A stretch of 49,514 nt of DNA from Flavobacteriales bacterium (GCA_018645865.1 JABGVU010000010.1:1-49514); one strand, 5' to 3'; positions 17,122 through 25,710 are shown, counted from the first letter of the stretch. Notes: generated from the letters alone by a model not told the origin. Numbers and translations: made by a program.

Positions 17122-19098
17122 CTAGTATGAGAGCAAATCTTTTAGTTGAGTTTCAAAGCGTGCTTTAGCCAAAAACTTATCTTCTAATTCATGGGCAAAA
17201 GGAACAGGTGTGTCCATTGATGCTGAACGCTTTACAGGAGCGTCTAAATATTCAAAACATTCATCAGCAATCATAGCTGACAAATCAGCTCCAAAACCAC
17301 CAATCATACAATCCTCATGTAATACAATAGCTCTACCAGTTTTCTGTACTGAATCCAAAACAACCAATTTATCTAAAGGAATAAGTGTTCTTAAATCAAT
17401 CAAATCTGCGGAAATATCCGGATTATTTTTTAAAACCTCCAAAGCCCAATGGACTCCAATACCATAAGTTATAATACTTACATCATTTCCTATTTTTATA
17501 CGCTTTGCTTTTCCTATTTCGGTAGTAAAATAAGCCTCTGAAACTTTCCCTCTTAAACTTCTATATAGAGCTTTATGTTCAAAATACATTACTGGATTTG
17601 GGTCATTAATAGCCGCATTTAACAAACCTTTTGCATCCTCAGGAAAGGCAGGGTAAACTACTTTTAATCCAGGAGTATGAGTAAACCATGCTTCATTAGA
17701 TTGAGAATGGAAAGGGCCTGCTCCTACTCCTGCCCCTGTAGGCATGCGCACTACAACATCCACTTTTTCGCCCCATCTGTAATGAGTTTTTGCCAAATTA
17801 TTAATAATTGGATTGAAACCAGAAGTAACAAAATCAGCAAATTGCATTTCCATTACAGATTTGTATCCGTTAATTGATAATCCTAATGCAGTACTGACTA
17901 TGGCTGATTCACAAATAGGTGTATTACGCACTCTATCCCTTCCAAATTCATTCATAAAACCATCCGTGATTTTAAATACTCCTCCATAATCAGCAATGTC
18001 TTGCCCCATAAGAATCAAATTATCATGTTTTTGCATGGATTGTTTTAATCCATCAGAAATAGCATCAATTAATCGTTTATCTGTTTTTTCAACAGAAGGT
18101 TGAATAATTGCAGGAAGATAAGGAGCATAAATATCAGCCAACTCTTGCTCAGGATTTGATACTACCCTTGACTCTGTATCAGCAGTAGCCCAAGCCATAT
18201 TTATTTCAGCTTTTATTTTTATTTTTAATGCATCTATCTCTACTTGTGAGATTAATTTCTCTTTCAATAAAAAGGCTTCATAATTTTCAATAGGATCCTT
18301 TTTAGCCCACATTTCTATTAAGTCTTGGGATATATATTTTGTCCCAGAAGCTTCTTCATGTCCTCTCATCCTGAAACTCATACATTCTAGAATAACAGGC
18401 TTAGGGTTTTTTGCAATTTGTTCTTTTATATCCTTAACAGCAGAATATACTTCCAGAATATTATTTCCATCAATTGTATAAGCATCCATTCCGTAACCGA
18501 TTCCTTTGTCTGCAAATTGCTTACACCTGAATTGTTCCGAGCTTGGAGTGGACAAGCCATACCCATTATTCTCAATTACAAACATAACTGGTAAATCCCA
18601 AACGGCTGCCACATTAAGTGCTTCATGAAAATCACCTTCACTTGCTCCACCGTCCCCAGTAAAAACCGCAGTTGTTTTTTTATTATCTTTTAATTTATTA
18701 GCCAAAGCAATTCCATCAGCAACTCCTAACTGGGGTCCCAAATGAGATATCATTCCAATAATATTGTACTCCTGAGTTCCAAAATGAAAAGAACGGTCAC
18801 GCCCTTTTGTAAAACCATTCGCTTTTCCTTGAAACTGTGAAAATAAACGATTCAATGGGACATTTTTAGTAGTAAAAACACCTAAATTTCTATGCATTGG
18901 CAGTATATATTCATCCTGGTTTAAGGCAGCAGCTACACCCACAGAAATAGCTTCTTGCCCTATTCCTGAAAACCATTTTGAAATTTTACCTTGCCGTAAT
19001 AAAATTAACATCTTTTCCTCTATTAATCTTGGTGTTAAAATAGATTTATATAAGTCCAATAACTCAATATCTGAAATTCCCTTTCTATTAAATTGCAT
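17122..19098 (-). CDS. 2-oxoacid dehydrogenase E1, alpha and beta subunits fused
   Basis: The 658-residue protein is the thiamine-diphosphate-dependent E1 of a branched-chain 2-oxoacid (or related) dehydrogenase complex, which decarboxylates the oxoacid and passes the acyl group to the E2 lipoyl domain. Residues 1-320 form the alpha half with the ThDP motif GDG (148-150) ending at Asn177-Asn178. Residues from about 335 form the beta half with GQDIADYGGVF, ESAIVSTALG and a C-terminal transketolase domain. Both subunits in one chain is common in Bacteroidota. No E2 or E3 gene is adjacent. The ATG at 19098 has a TAGTTTTG box just upstream. Substrate choice (2-oxoisovalerate or pyruvate) is not certain. 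Confidence 0.88.
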   Translation of the reverse strand: MQFNRKGISDIELLDLYKSILTPRLIEEKMLILLRQGKISKWFSGIGQEAISVGVAAALNQDEYILPMHRNLGVFTTKNVPLNRLFSQFQGKANGFTKGRDRSFHFGTQEYNIIGMISHLGPQLGVADGIALANKLKDNKKTTAVFTGDGGASEGDFHEALNVAAVWDLPVMFVIENNGYGLSTPSSEQFRCKQFADKGIGYGMDAYTIDGNNILEVYSAVKDIKEQIAKNPKPVILECMSFRMRGHEEASGTKYISQDLIEMWAKKDPIENYEAFLLKEKLISQVEIDALKIKIKAEINMAWATADTESRVVSNPEQELADIYAPYLPAIIQPSVEKTDKRLIDAISDGLKQSMQKHDNLILMGQDIADYGGVFKITDGFMNEFGRDRVRNTPICESAIVSTALGLSINGYKSVMEMQFADFVTSGFNPIINNLAKTHYRWGEKVDVVVRMPTGAGVGAGPFHSQSNEAWFTHTPGLKVVYPAFPEDAKGLLNAAINDPNPVMYFEHKALYRSLRGKVSEAYFTTEIGKAKRIKIGNDVSIITYGIGVHWALEVLKNNPDISADLIDLRTLIPLDKLVVLDSVQKTGRAIVLHEDCMIGGFGADLSAMIADECFEYLDAPVKRSASMDTPVPFAHELEDKFLAKARFETQLKDLLSY

Positions 19099-19117
19099 CT
19101 TTGATTTTGTTTGGTGC

Positions 19118-19125
19118 CAAAACTA
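19118..19125 (-). promoter_or_regulatory. Candidate -7 box for the fused E1 gene
   Basis: TAGTTTTG on the minus strand matches TAnnTTTG exactly and lies 19 bases before the ATG at 19098. I find no convincing TTG at the -33 position, so the promoter call is tentative. Confidence 0.35.
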
Positions 19126-19161
19126 CTTAATATTTTCTTTACTTTGTTGAAAATTGAAAAG

Positions 19162-19278
19162 ATGAATTGGCAGGAAATAGCAGTAGGAATTATATTAGTA
19201 TTGGCGATATATTTTATATATATAAAATTCACAAAAAAGAATGATGATTGTAATAGTGGAAGTTGTTGTAGTAATTAA
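19162..19278 (+). CDS. FeoB-associated Cys-rich membrane protein-like small protein
   Basis: A 38-residue frame starts at ATG 19162 and reads MNWQEIAVGIILVLAIYFIY, then a basic stretch, then a C-terminal tail DDCNSGSCCSN. One membrane helix followed by a short cysteine cluster matches the FeoB-associated Cys-rich membrane protein family (small proteins of about 40-60 residues). FeoB is the ferrous iron transporter, but no feo gene is in the window. The TAA stop shares its last base with the ATG of the next gene, so translation is probably coupled. Family membership rests on size, topology and cysteines only. Confidence 0.6.
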   Translation: MNWQEIAVGIILVLAIYFIYIKFTKKNDDCNSGSCCSN

Positions 19279-21104
19279 TGAAATTTCTAATAACTTATTA
19301 TAAGAGGATTCTTATCTTGATATCTCTATATTCTACTAGCAGAATATATTTTTATCTTAACAATAAGGAAACTATTGATCCTTATTATTTTTTAGAATTT
19401 ATAGCTGGTTTACGCTTTGATATCTCAGCATTAGTATACATTAATATTCCACTATTTATTTTATTGTTTCTACCGCATAACTTAAGGTACAGAAAAAAAT
19501 ATCATAAATTAACTAATTGGCTTTTTTATGTAGTAAATATCCCATTTCTATTAATGAATAATGTAGATATAGAATATTTTAAATTCACACAGAAACGATC
19601 TACTGCAGACTTTTTTCAACTATTGAGCTTAGGAAATGATGCTAAAAATATCATTCCTCAATACTTAAAGGACTATTGGCCAATTACCTTATTTTCTATT
19701 GTTCAGGTATACCTATTGCTTAAAGTAAAAGAAATTCCTAATTATAAATTTTCATTAAACCTTAATGGTATTTGTAAACAGCTATTAGTATTGGTTTTAG
19801 CAATTGGTTTATTTGTGATTTCTGCTAGAGGTGGGTTGCAATTAAAACCAATAAATACTATTAATGCTGGTGAGTTATGTGGTTCTCAGAATACAAGTTT
19901 GATTTTAAATACTCCATTCTGTATTTTACACTCCTTGGACACCAAACCTTTAAGAACTTACAATTATTTTAAAAAGCAAGAGTTAGAAAAGATTTATTCC
20001 CCGATTCACATACCAAAAAGCAAAGCTATTGATAAGAAAAATATTGTCATCCTTATTATGGAAAGTTATTCTAAAGAATTTGTAGGGCACTACAATGAGG
20101 GTGAAAGTTATACTCCATTTTTAGATAGCCTTATGGAAAATGGAATGGTATTTAATAATGCTTATGCCAATGGATTAAAATCCATAGAGGCACTTCCAGC
20201 TATTACGGCTTCAATCCCTACTTTAATGGATAATCCCTTTATCACTTCTAATTACGGACAAAACCAATTTGAGAGCCTGGCTTCCTTACTAAAGATTGAG
20301 GGTTATAACACTTCCTTTTTTCATGGAGGACAAAAAGGTACAATGGGTTTTTATAGCTTTAGTCGTAAAGCAGGTTTCCATGAATATCATGGCATGGAAG
20401 AATACAACAATACAGCTGATTTTGATGGAACCTGGGGGATATATGACATTCCTTTTATGAAGTATTTTGCTTCTGAATTAAATGCAAAGAAAGAACCGTT
20501 TTTTACTACTTTTTTCTCATTGAGTTCTCACCCGCCATATATATTACCAAAAAATTATAATCATCAATTTAAAAAAGTAGAATTAAGAGAAACCATAAAA
20601 TACACTGATGATGCTATGCAGCAATTTTTTAAAAGCATAAAAAATGAAGATTGGTTCAAGAATACACTATTTGTTATTACAGCTGACCATACTTCTCCAG
20701 TAAATTACAATAATACCTATAAAAATAGAATAGGACGCTATGCAATTCCTCTTCTATACTTTAAAGGTGATGGTAGTATAGTAGGAGAAAACAATTCAGT
20801 AGTTCAGCAAATAGATATTATGCCAACCATCCTTGAAGAAGTTGCCTACACAAAACCCTATTTAGCTTTTGGAAAATCATTATTTTCAGGTGAAAGTTGG
20901 GCTATTAGTAAATTGTATAGTAATTATCGTTTTATTACAGATCAAGGAATAATTAATAATAAACGAGAAGAATATCCAACTTTTATTCACTGGAATTTGA
21001 AAGAAATTAGCAATACTGAGAAATCTAATATTAAGCTATTAAAAGCTATAAAACAAGATTATAATTTCAGAATGAAGAACAATAATTTGAAGTATGAAAA
21101 TTAG
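19278..21104 (+). CDS. LtaS/OpgB-like sulfatase-fold phosphoglycerol transferase
   Basis: The 608-residue protein has about five N-terminal membrane helices (to about residue 190) and a large periplasmic sulfatase-fold domain. Visible elements are IVILIMESYSKEFVG (metal-binding Glu), ANGLKSIEALPAI with a Ser at the usual nucleophile position, and FVITADHTSP near the end (Asp-His metal ligands). Proteins of this layout transfer phosphoglycerol or phosphoethanolamine from phospholipids to a surface acceptor. The acceptor here is unknown. It overlaps a diacylglycerol-kinase-like gene by 11 bases. A plausible link is recycling of the diacylglycerol released by the transferase (inference). Confidence 0.78.
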   Translation: MKFLITYYKRILILISLYSTSRIYFYLNNKETIDPYYFLEFIAGLRFDISALVYINIPLFILLFLPHNLRYRKKYHKLTNWLFYVVNIPFLLMNNVDIEYFKFTQKRSTADFFQLLSLGNDAKNIIPQYLKDYWPITLFSIVQVYLLLKVKEIPNYKFSLNLNGICKQLLVLVLAIGLFVISARGGLQLKPINTINAGELCGSQNTSLILNTPFCILHSLDTKPLRTYNYFKKQELEKIYSPIHIPKSKAIDKKNIVILIMESYSKEFVGHYNEGESYTPFLDSLMENGMVFNNAYANGLKSIEALPAITASIPTLMDNPFITSNYGQNQFESLASLLKIEGYNTSFFHGGQKGTMGFYSFSRKAGFHEYHGMEEYNNTADFDGTWGIYDIPFMKYFASELNAKKEPFFTTFFSLSSHPPYILPKNYNHQFKKVELRETIKYTDDAMQQFFKSIKNEDWFKNTLFVITADHTSPVNYNNTYKNRIGRYAIPLLYFKGDGSIVGENNSVVQQIDIMPTILEEVAYTKPYLAFGKSLFSGESWAISKLYSNYRFITDQGIINNKREEYPTFIHWNLKEISNTEKSNIKLLKAIKQDYNFRMKNNNLKYEN

Positions 21105-21951
21105 ATTCATTATTAACCCTATATCTGGTACAGGAAAGCAAAAAGATATTGAAAAATATATTTCTAAACATCTTAAAAATTATGAAATTATTCACACTCA
21201 AAAAACTGGGGATGCAACTAGGATAAGCAAGGAAGCAGCAAATGAGAACATAGACGCCGTAATAGCAGTAGGTGGTGATGGAACGATCAATGAGTGTTTA
21301 AAAGGGTTAGTAAATACTAATACCGCACTTGGGGTTATCCCTTGCGGTTCTGGAAACGGATTTGCTAACCATATCGGAATGGATCGTAGTATTGAAAAAG
21401 CAGTTAAACAACTGAAGGATACAAGAGTGGAGATAATAGATTCGTGCACAGTAAATGGATCTCCATTTGTAAATATTTCTGGAATTGGTTTTGATGCCCA
21501 TATTGCTAATTTATTTTCAACTTTAACAGAGAGAGGTTTTGTTAAGTATGCTAAACTTGTTTTAAGAGAGTTAAGTTATAATGCAAAGGAATATACAATT
21601 AGTTATAACAATATTGAACGAAAAGTAAAAGCTTATATGATAAACTTTGCCAATACTAGTCAATACGGAAATAATGCAAGAATTTCACCTATGGCAGATT
21701 TTAAAGATGGATTAATTGATTTTGTTATTGTTAAGGATTTTCCAAAATGGAAAATTCCTATATTTATATATATGTTGTTAACAAGTAAGATTAATTTATC
21801 AAAGCATGTTGAAATTATACAATGTCAGAAAATGACAATAACGGCAGGAAATACGCTCCTTCACTTAGACGGAGAACCTTTCAAATCTAGTAATACTCTT
21901 GAAGTAACAATATTACCAAAATCATTAAAGATACTAATGCCCAATGGATAG
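21094..21951 (+). CDS. Diacylglycerol/lipid kinase (YegS/DgkB family)
   Basis: The 285-residue protein has the NAD-kinase-like lipid kinase fold: FIINPISGTGK at the start, AVGGDGTINE with the GGDGT nucleotide motif at 60-64, PCGSGNGFA (83-91), and a C-terminal lipid-binding beta domain ending with HLDGEPF. It would phosphorylate diacylglycerol or a related lipid with ATP at the inner membrane. It overlaps the upstream transferase gene by 11 bases and the SUI1 gene by 8 bases. The paired transferase generates the type of lipid this kinase would use. Exact substrate is not determinable here. Confidence 0.87.
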   Translation: MKIRFIINPISGTGKQKDIEKYISKHLKNYEIIHTQKTGDATRISKEAANENIDAVIAVGGDGTINECLKGLVNTNTALGVIPCGSGNGFANHIGMDRSIEKAVKQLKDTRVEIIDSCTVNGSPFVNISGIGFDAHIANLFSTLTERGFVKYAKLVLRELSYNAKEYTISYNNIERKVKAYMINFANTSQYGNNARISPMADFKDGLIDFVIVKDFPKWKIPIFIYMLLTSKINLSKHVEIIQCQKMTITAGNTLLHLDGEPFKSSNTLEVTILPKSLKILMPNG

Positions 21952-22282
21952 AAATAAGAAAAACAGAAAAGGAGTAATGTATTCTACTAATCCTAATTTT
22001 GAGTTTGAATACGAAAATGAAGAAATGGATACATTAGCAAATAATCAGCAAAACCTTAGAGTATGTATTGACAAACATAGGGCAGGGAAAATTGCGGTTA
22101 TCATAAAAGATTTTATTGGAACAACTGATGATTTGAAAGCATTAGGTAAAATACTAAAAGTAAAATGTGGTGTAGGGGGAAGTGCTAAAAATGGTGAAAT
22201 AATTATACAAGGAGATCTAAGAGATAAGGTAATGGATATTCTAGCAAAAGAAGGTTATAATTATAAGCGAGTTGGAGGGTGA
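21944..22282 (+). CDS. SUI1/eIF1-family translation factor (YciH-like)
   Basis: This 112-residue protein has a SUI1 domain in its C-terminal 80 residues, including LRVCIDKHRAGKIAVIIKDF, LKALGKILKVKCGVGGSAK and EIIIQGD. These match bacterial YciH and eukaryotic eIF1, which bind the small ribosomal subunit and affect initiation fidelity. The N-terminal 35 residues are charged and probably unstructured. It overlaps the kinase gene by 8 bases, suggesting cotranscription with membrane-lipid genes. A functional link to them is not evident. Confidence 0.9.
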   Translation: MDRNKKNRKGVMYSTNPNFEFEYENEEMDTLANNQQNLRVCIDKHRAGKIAVIIKDFIGTTDDLKALGKILKVKCGVGGSAKNGEIIIQGDLRDKVMDILAKEGYNYKRVGG

Positions 22283-22346
22283 ATTTTTAGAAATAAAATT
22301 GTTAAACTATTTTTCTAATTCATTAATAATACGAAGGTAATAAACG

Positions 22347-22429
22347 TGCCCAGAGCGGGAGTCGAACCCGCACGTCCATAGGACACATGACCCTCAATCA
22401 TGCCTGTCTACCAATTTCAGCACCTGGGC
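22347..22429 (-). tRNA. tRNA-Leu (anticodon GAG)
   Basis: The minus strand folds into a class II tRNA. The acceptor begins GCCCAGG and pairs with TCTGGGC plus discriminator A. The anticodon stem is CATGA/TCATG with loop TTGAGGG, giving anticodon GAG. A long variable arm follows, and the T arm has GGTTCGACTCC. It reads CUC and CUU codons. The 3' CCA is not encoded; CGT follows the discriminator base. Confidence 0.95.
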
Positions 22430-22451
22430 AAAGTGTTATGCAATAATACAT

Positions 22452-22486
22452 AAAAAAAGAATCCCACTATTAAGCAGGATCTTTTT
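22452..22486 (-). terminator. Hairpin between the two tRNA genes
   Basis: Downstream of tRNA-Lys on the minus strand, AAAAAGATCC (22486-22477) can pair with GGATTCTTTTT (22464-22454) with one bulge, leaving a T run. It could end the tRNA-Lys transcript or act as a processing hairpin before tRNA-Leu. Confidence 0.5.
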
Positions 22487-22491
22487 GTTTT

Positions 22492-22567
22492 TGGTGACCT
22501 GGCTGGGGCTCGAACCCAGGACCCCCTCATTAAAAGTGAGGTGCTCTACCAGCTGAGCTACCAGGTC
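22492..22567 (-). tRNA. tRNA-Lys (anticodon UUU), CCA encoded
   Basis: The minus strand begins GACCTGGTAGCTCAGCTGGT. It has the anticodon arm CCTCA-CTTTTAA-TGAGG (anticodon TTT), T arm GGGTTCGAGCCCC and the acceptor 3' strand CCAGGTC followed by A and CCA. All four arms are intact. It reads AAA and AAG. Unlike the neighbouring tRNA-Leu, its CCA end is in the DNA. Confidence 0.96.
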
Positions 22568-22711
22568 GGTCAAAATCGGCTGCAAATATATTACTTTTCT
22601 TTAATCGGAATGAATTTTGCAAAAAAGATTTAACAATAATATCTATACTTATTTCTAATCAAAAATCATAATAAATTATGTTAATTTGAAACTTAAATTT
22701 ACTTCTTATTT

Positions 22712-23218
22712 ATGCTCTATCTTATTGGCTACATGGGTGCTGGAAAAACTACTATTGCTAAGTTATTAGCAAATGAATTGCACCTTCCCTATTATGATAC
22801 TGACCAAGAGATTGAGAAGAAAGAAAAAAGAAGTCTTTCGGAAATATTCAAAAAAGATGGAGAATTGCATTTCAGAATATTGGAAACTGAACTTTTAAAA
22901 AACATAAACCAAAATAGTATTATAGCTTGTGGTGGCGGATTACCAATACATAATAATAATATGGGATTGATAAATTCCAAAGGAATAAGTATTTACTTAA
23001 AAGCATCAGATAATTGTTTATTTAATCGATTAAAAAAAGAAAAACAAAATCGCCCTTTGATAGCCAATAAAACCGATGAAGAATTAGAGGTTTATATAAA
23101 TAGCAATCTTCAGAACAGAAATGATTTCTATAATTTAGCTAGTTACACCATATTAGTAGATGATAAAAGCACAGATGAGGTGCTAAGAGAGATAAACTCC
23201 CTTATCGGTTCCTTTTAA
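22712..23218 (+). CDS. aroK: Shikimate kinase
   Basis: The 168-residue cytoplasmic enzyme phosphorylates shikimate at the 3-hydroxyl with ATP, the fifth step of the chorismate pathway. It shows Walker A GYMGAGKT (6-13), the shikimate-binding Asp in YYDTD (27-31), HFR with Arg55, GGG (74-76), and a lid region with NRPLI. Length matches the family. The 3' end overlaps the convergent phosphoribosyltransferase gene by 36 bases. No convincing -33/-7 promoter was found in the 144 bases between tRNA-Lys and the ATG. Confidence 0.94.
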   Translation: MLYLIGYMGAGKTTIAKLLANELHLPYYDTDQEIEKKEKRSLSEIFKKDGELHFRILETELLKNINQNSIIACGGGLPIHNNNMGLINSKGISIYLKASDNCLFNRLKKEKQNRPLIANKTDEELEVYINSNLQNRNDFYNLASYTILVDDKSTDEVLREINSLIGSF

Positions 23219-23686
23219 TTCTACATTTATATACTCCTGTAAAGTAGTTGCTAAGGACAAACCAATATAATCCGCCTTTATAGGGTAGCAATTATGGTTG
23301 CGATCCACCAACACCATAATAGATAAGCTAGTTAGTTGAGTTGTTAAAAAATGTTTAGCTGCATACATTAAGGTTTTCCCTGAATTCAAAACATCATCAA
23401 CAAGTATAATTACTTTATTTGCATATTCCTTTTCCGCCAAGTTTAAAGAAACTTCTTGGTGATAAGGATTATCTTTATTTAATTCCAAATGAGAAATCTT
23501 AGTTCTAATATTTGAAACATCCTTAATATGTCCTACTAATTGTTTTGCTAAAATTAAGCCTCTTTCTGAAATACCTACTACAATAATTTCTTTTTCAGCT
23601 GAATTTTTTTCATAAACTTGCCAAGCCAATCGCTTTAGCTTTTGATTAATTTCATTAATGTCTAGTATTTTTGACCTAGTACTCAT
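23183..23686 (-). CDS. PyrR-like phosphoribosyltransferase
   Basis: The 167-residue protein has a type I phosphoribosyltransferase fold with the PRPP loop LVDDVLNSGKTL (95-106) and a late VLVDRNHNCYPIKADYIGLSLATT segment that resembles PyrR, the uracil-sensing regulator and weak uracil phosphoribosyltransferase. Whether it regulates pyrimidine genes here is unknown. No pyr leader structure was recognised, although a dihydroorotase-like gene lies 7 kb away. Its 3' end overlaps aroK by 36 bases tail to tail, and its ATG overlaps the stop of the upstream lipoprotein gene by one base. Confidence 0.75.
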   Translation of the reverse strand: MSTRSKILDINEINQKLKRLAWQVYEKNSAEKEIIVVGISERGLILAKQLVGHIKDVSNIRTKISHLELNKDNPYHQEVSLNLAEKEYANKVIILVDDVLNSGKTLMYAAKHFLTTQLTSLSIMVLVDRNHNCYPIKADYIGLSLATTLQEYINVELKGTDKGVYLS

Positions 23687-24153
23687 TAATATGTTAAATC
23701 TTCAAATACACCTTCAGTAACTGATTTAGAAGAAAAATCAACTGCTCTAGAAGTAAAATTAAATGTTCCTGATAATTTTGCATCTATCTTAGTGAAAATT
23801 AATGTGCCACTTTGAGTATTAGTATAATCCACTCCATCTTTTGTAACTAATGCACCGCTTATACCAGCTCCATAATTTAATGAAATCTCTTCACCAACAA
23901 TTCTATCTGAAAAATTATAAATAATAATTCTAATTGTATTTTCTCCATTTTTAGCATCAAGTGTAAGCACATTTGAAGAAGGGTCAATTACAACAATAGG
24001 ACTGTTGTCCGTGAAAGGAGATCCGCCTACCTTACAAGAAAAATCATATGTAGTAGGAGTTGTAGTAGGAGCTGTATTAGTTAGCTCTTCTTCTTTGTCG
24101 CAAGCTGAAAAAATTACTGCAATAGCTAAAATAGTAAGTAAAAGATTCTTCAT
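23686..24153 (-). CDS. Hypothetical lipoprotein
   Basis: The 155-residue protein starts with MKNLLLTILAIAVIFSAC, a lipoprotein signal with the lipidated cysteine at residue 18. A Thr/Pro-rich linker and a beta-rich domain beginning FSCKVGGSPF follow. This layout is typical of small Bacteroidota lipoproteins such as the DUF6252-like group, which have no known function. It overlaps the phosphoribosyltransferase start by one base, so the two are probably cotranscribed from the promoter at about 24180. Confidence 0.75.
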   Translation of the reverse strand: MKNLLLTILAIAVIFSACDKEEELTNTAPTTTPTTYDFSCKVGGSPFTDNSPIVVIDPSSNVLTLDAKNGENTIRIIIYNFSDRIVGEEISLNYGAGISGALVTKDGVDYTNTQSGTLIFTKIDAKLSGTFNFTSRAVDFSSKSVTEGVFEDLTY

Positions 24154-24178
24154 TGTTTATTTTTTAAAATTTAGATTA

Positions 24179-24186
24179 CAAAAATA
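24179..24186 (-). promoter_or_regulatory. Candidate -7 box for the lipoprotein/PyrR-like unit
   Basis: TATTTTTG on the minus strand matches TAnnTTTG and lies 25 bases before the ATG at 24153. A TTTG exists upstream, but with a spacer of only 13 bases, so the -33 element is unconvincing. Confidence 0.35.
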
Positions 24187-24372
24187 CAAAATATATTTTC
24201 AAATAGATTTAAAATTAATCTACTTCATTCTTATATTTAACCAATATTAATTTTCGATTAATTTTTCATGTATTAGCTTATAATATATTGAAATGGATTT
24301 ATTTAGTGAATAATTTTAGGTGTATTTTTTCAGTATACTATCCTATAAATTGTCTAAAGTATCAATAGATAA

Positions 24373-24396
24373 AAAGCCAAGCAAAGGCTTGGCTTT
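24373..24396 (-). terminator. Intrinsic terminator of sucC
   Basis: A perfect 10-bp stem (24373-24382 with 24387-24396, four-base loop) containing GCCAAGC/GCTTGGC is followed on the minus strand by a run of T residues. It sits 45 bases after the sucC stop. The rest of the 287-base gap between the lipoprotein gene and sucC shows only the -7 box at 24179-24186. Confidence 0.8.
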
Positions 24397-24440
24397 AATC
24401 TAATATCTAATATTTTCAACTTCTATTATAATATCTAACT

Positions 24441-25631
24441 TTACGACAACACCTCTGTTACCTTATCAGCTGCTTCTTGCAATAATATTACTGACTCTAC
24501 TTTTAAACCACTATCGTTAATTAACTTTTTAGCTTCAGTTGCATTCGTTCCTTGTAACCTTACAATTAAAGGTATATTTATCTCTCCTATATTTTTATAA
24601 GCATCAACAATACCTTGCGCTACTTTATCACACCTTACAATACCTCCAAAGATATTTACTAATAACGCTTTTACATTATCATCTTTTAAAATAATACGGA
24701 ATGCTTGTTCAACTCTTTTTGCATCAGCAGTACCACCAACATCTAAGAAATTAGCAGGCCTACCTCCAGCCATTTTAATAATATCCATAGTTGCCATAGC
24801 CAGTCCGGCACCATTTACCATACAACCCACATTACCATCCAATTTTACAAAGTTCAATCCATACTCACCTGCTTCTAATTCTGTAGCGTCTTCTTCTCTT
24901 ATGTCTCTTAAAGCTAAGAAATCTTTATGTCTAAATAATGCATTTGCATCTAAAGACACTTTTGCGTCAACTGCCATTATCTTATCATCTGAAGTTTTTA
25001 ATACAGGGTTAATCTCAAATAAAGAAGAATCTGTTTTATCATAAGCAGTATATAGTGCGTATACAAACTTAGTCATATCCTTAAATGCAGCACCAGACAA
25101 ACCTAAGTTAAAGGCAATTTTACGACATTGAAATCCTGTTAACCCAACCTTTGGATCTATTTCTTCATGAAAAATTAAGTAAGGAGTTTCTTCAGCAACC
25201 GCTTCAATATCCATTCCTCCTTCAGTTGAATACATAATCATGTTTCTGTCAGTAGCTCTATTTAACAAAACAGACATATAAAACTCAGAATTTTCACTTT
25301 CACCTGGGTAATAAACATCCTCACAGATAAGAACCTGGTGTACCAATTTTCCTTCAGATGAAGTTTGTGGAGTTACCAAATGCATTCCCAAAATATCATT
25401 TGCAATTGACTTTACTTCTTCTAATGACTTAGCCAATTTTACTCCCCCACCTTTACCTCTACCTCCAGCATGTACTTGTGCTTTCACTACCCACCAACAA
25501 GTACCCGTATCAGCATTTAGTTTTTCAGCAGCAGTTACAGCCTGTTCAGGTGTTTTCGCAACAATTCCTCTTTGTATTCTTACACCAAAGCTATTTAGTA
25601 ATTCCTTTCCTTGATATTCGTGTAGATTCAT
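24441..25631 (-). CDS. sucC: Succinyl-CoA synthetase (ADP-forming) beta subunit
   Basis: The 396-residue subunit, with SucD, converts succinyl-CoA to succinate and generates ATP or GTP in the citric acid cycle. It begins MNLHEYQGKELL, the standard N-terminus. An ATP-grasp domain has VKAQVHAGGRGKGGGVK, and a C-terminal CoA-ligase domain has NIFGGIVRCD and VRLQGTNA. Length fits the family. sucD is not adjacent, as often seen in Bacteroidota. A terminator follows, and the gene is divergent from the DUF5916 gene. Confidence 0.96.
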   Translation of the reverse strand: MNLHEYQGKELLNSFGVRIQRGIVAKTPEQAVTAAEKLNADTGTCWWVVKAQVHAGGRGKGGGVKLAKSLEEVKSIANDILGMHLVTPQTSSEGKLVHQVLICEDVYYPGESENSEFYMSVLLNRATDRNMIMYSTEGGMDIEAVAEETPYLIFHEEIDPKVGLTGFQCRKIAFNLGLSGAAFKDMTKFVYALYTAYDKTDSSLFEINPVLKTSDDKIMAVDAKVSLDANALFRHKDFLALRDIREEDATELEAGEYGLNFVKLDGNVGCMVNGAGLAMATMDIIKMAGGRPANFLDVGGTADAKRVEQAFRIILKDDNVKALLVNIFGGIVRCDKVAQGIVDAYKNIGEINIPLIVRLQGTNATEAKKLINDSGLKVESVILLQEAADKVTEVLS

Positions 25632-25650
25632 TAGTAGTTTTTTAGTTCGG

Positions 25651-25710
25651 TAAAAATATAAGATTGATTTGAACTACAAACTTCTATTGGTATTAAATTA
25701 TATATTTTTG
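25651..25710. promoter_or_regulatory. Divergent promoter region between sucC and the DUF5916 gene
   Basis: For sucC on the minus strand, TTTG (25680-25677), an 18-base spacer and TATTTTTA (25658-25651, one mismatch) form a candidate promoter. For the plus-strand gene, TATTTTTG (25703-25710) is an exact -7 box 18 bases before the ATG at 25729, without a clear -33 element. Confidence 0.4.

Noticed and set aside
19162-19278. Treating the bases before the LtaS-like gene as an empty leader
   Set aside because: The frame encodes a coherent helix plus Cys tail and its stop is coupled to the next ATG, so a small gene is more likely.
22287-22318. Possible terminator after the SUI1 gene (TTAGAAA/TTTCTAA)
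   Set aside because: The stem is only 7 bp, all but one pair A-T, with an 18-base loop and no T run at the right place. It is expected by chance in this AT-rich DNA.
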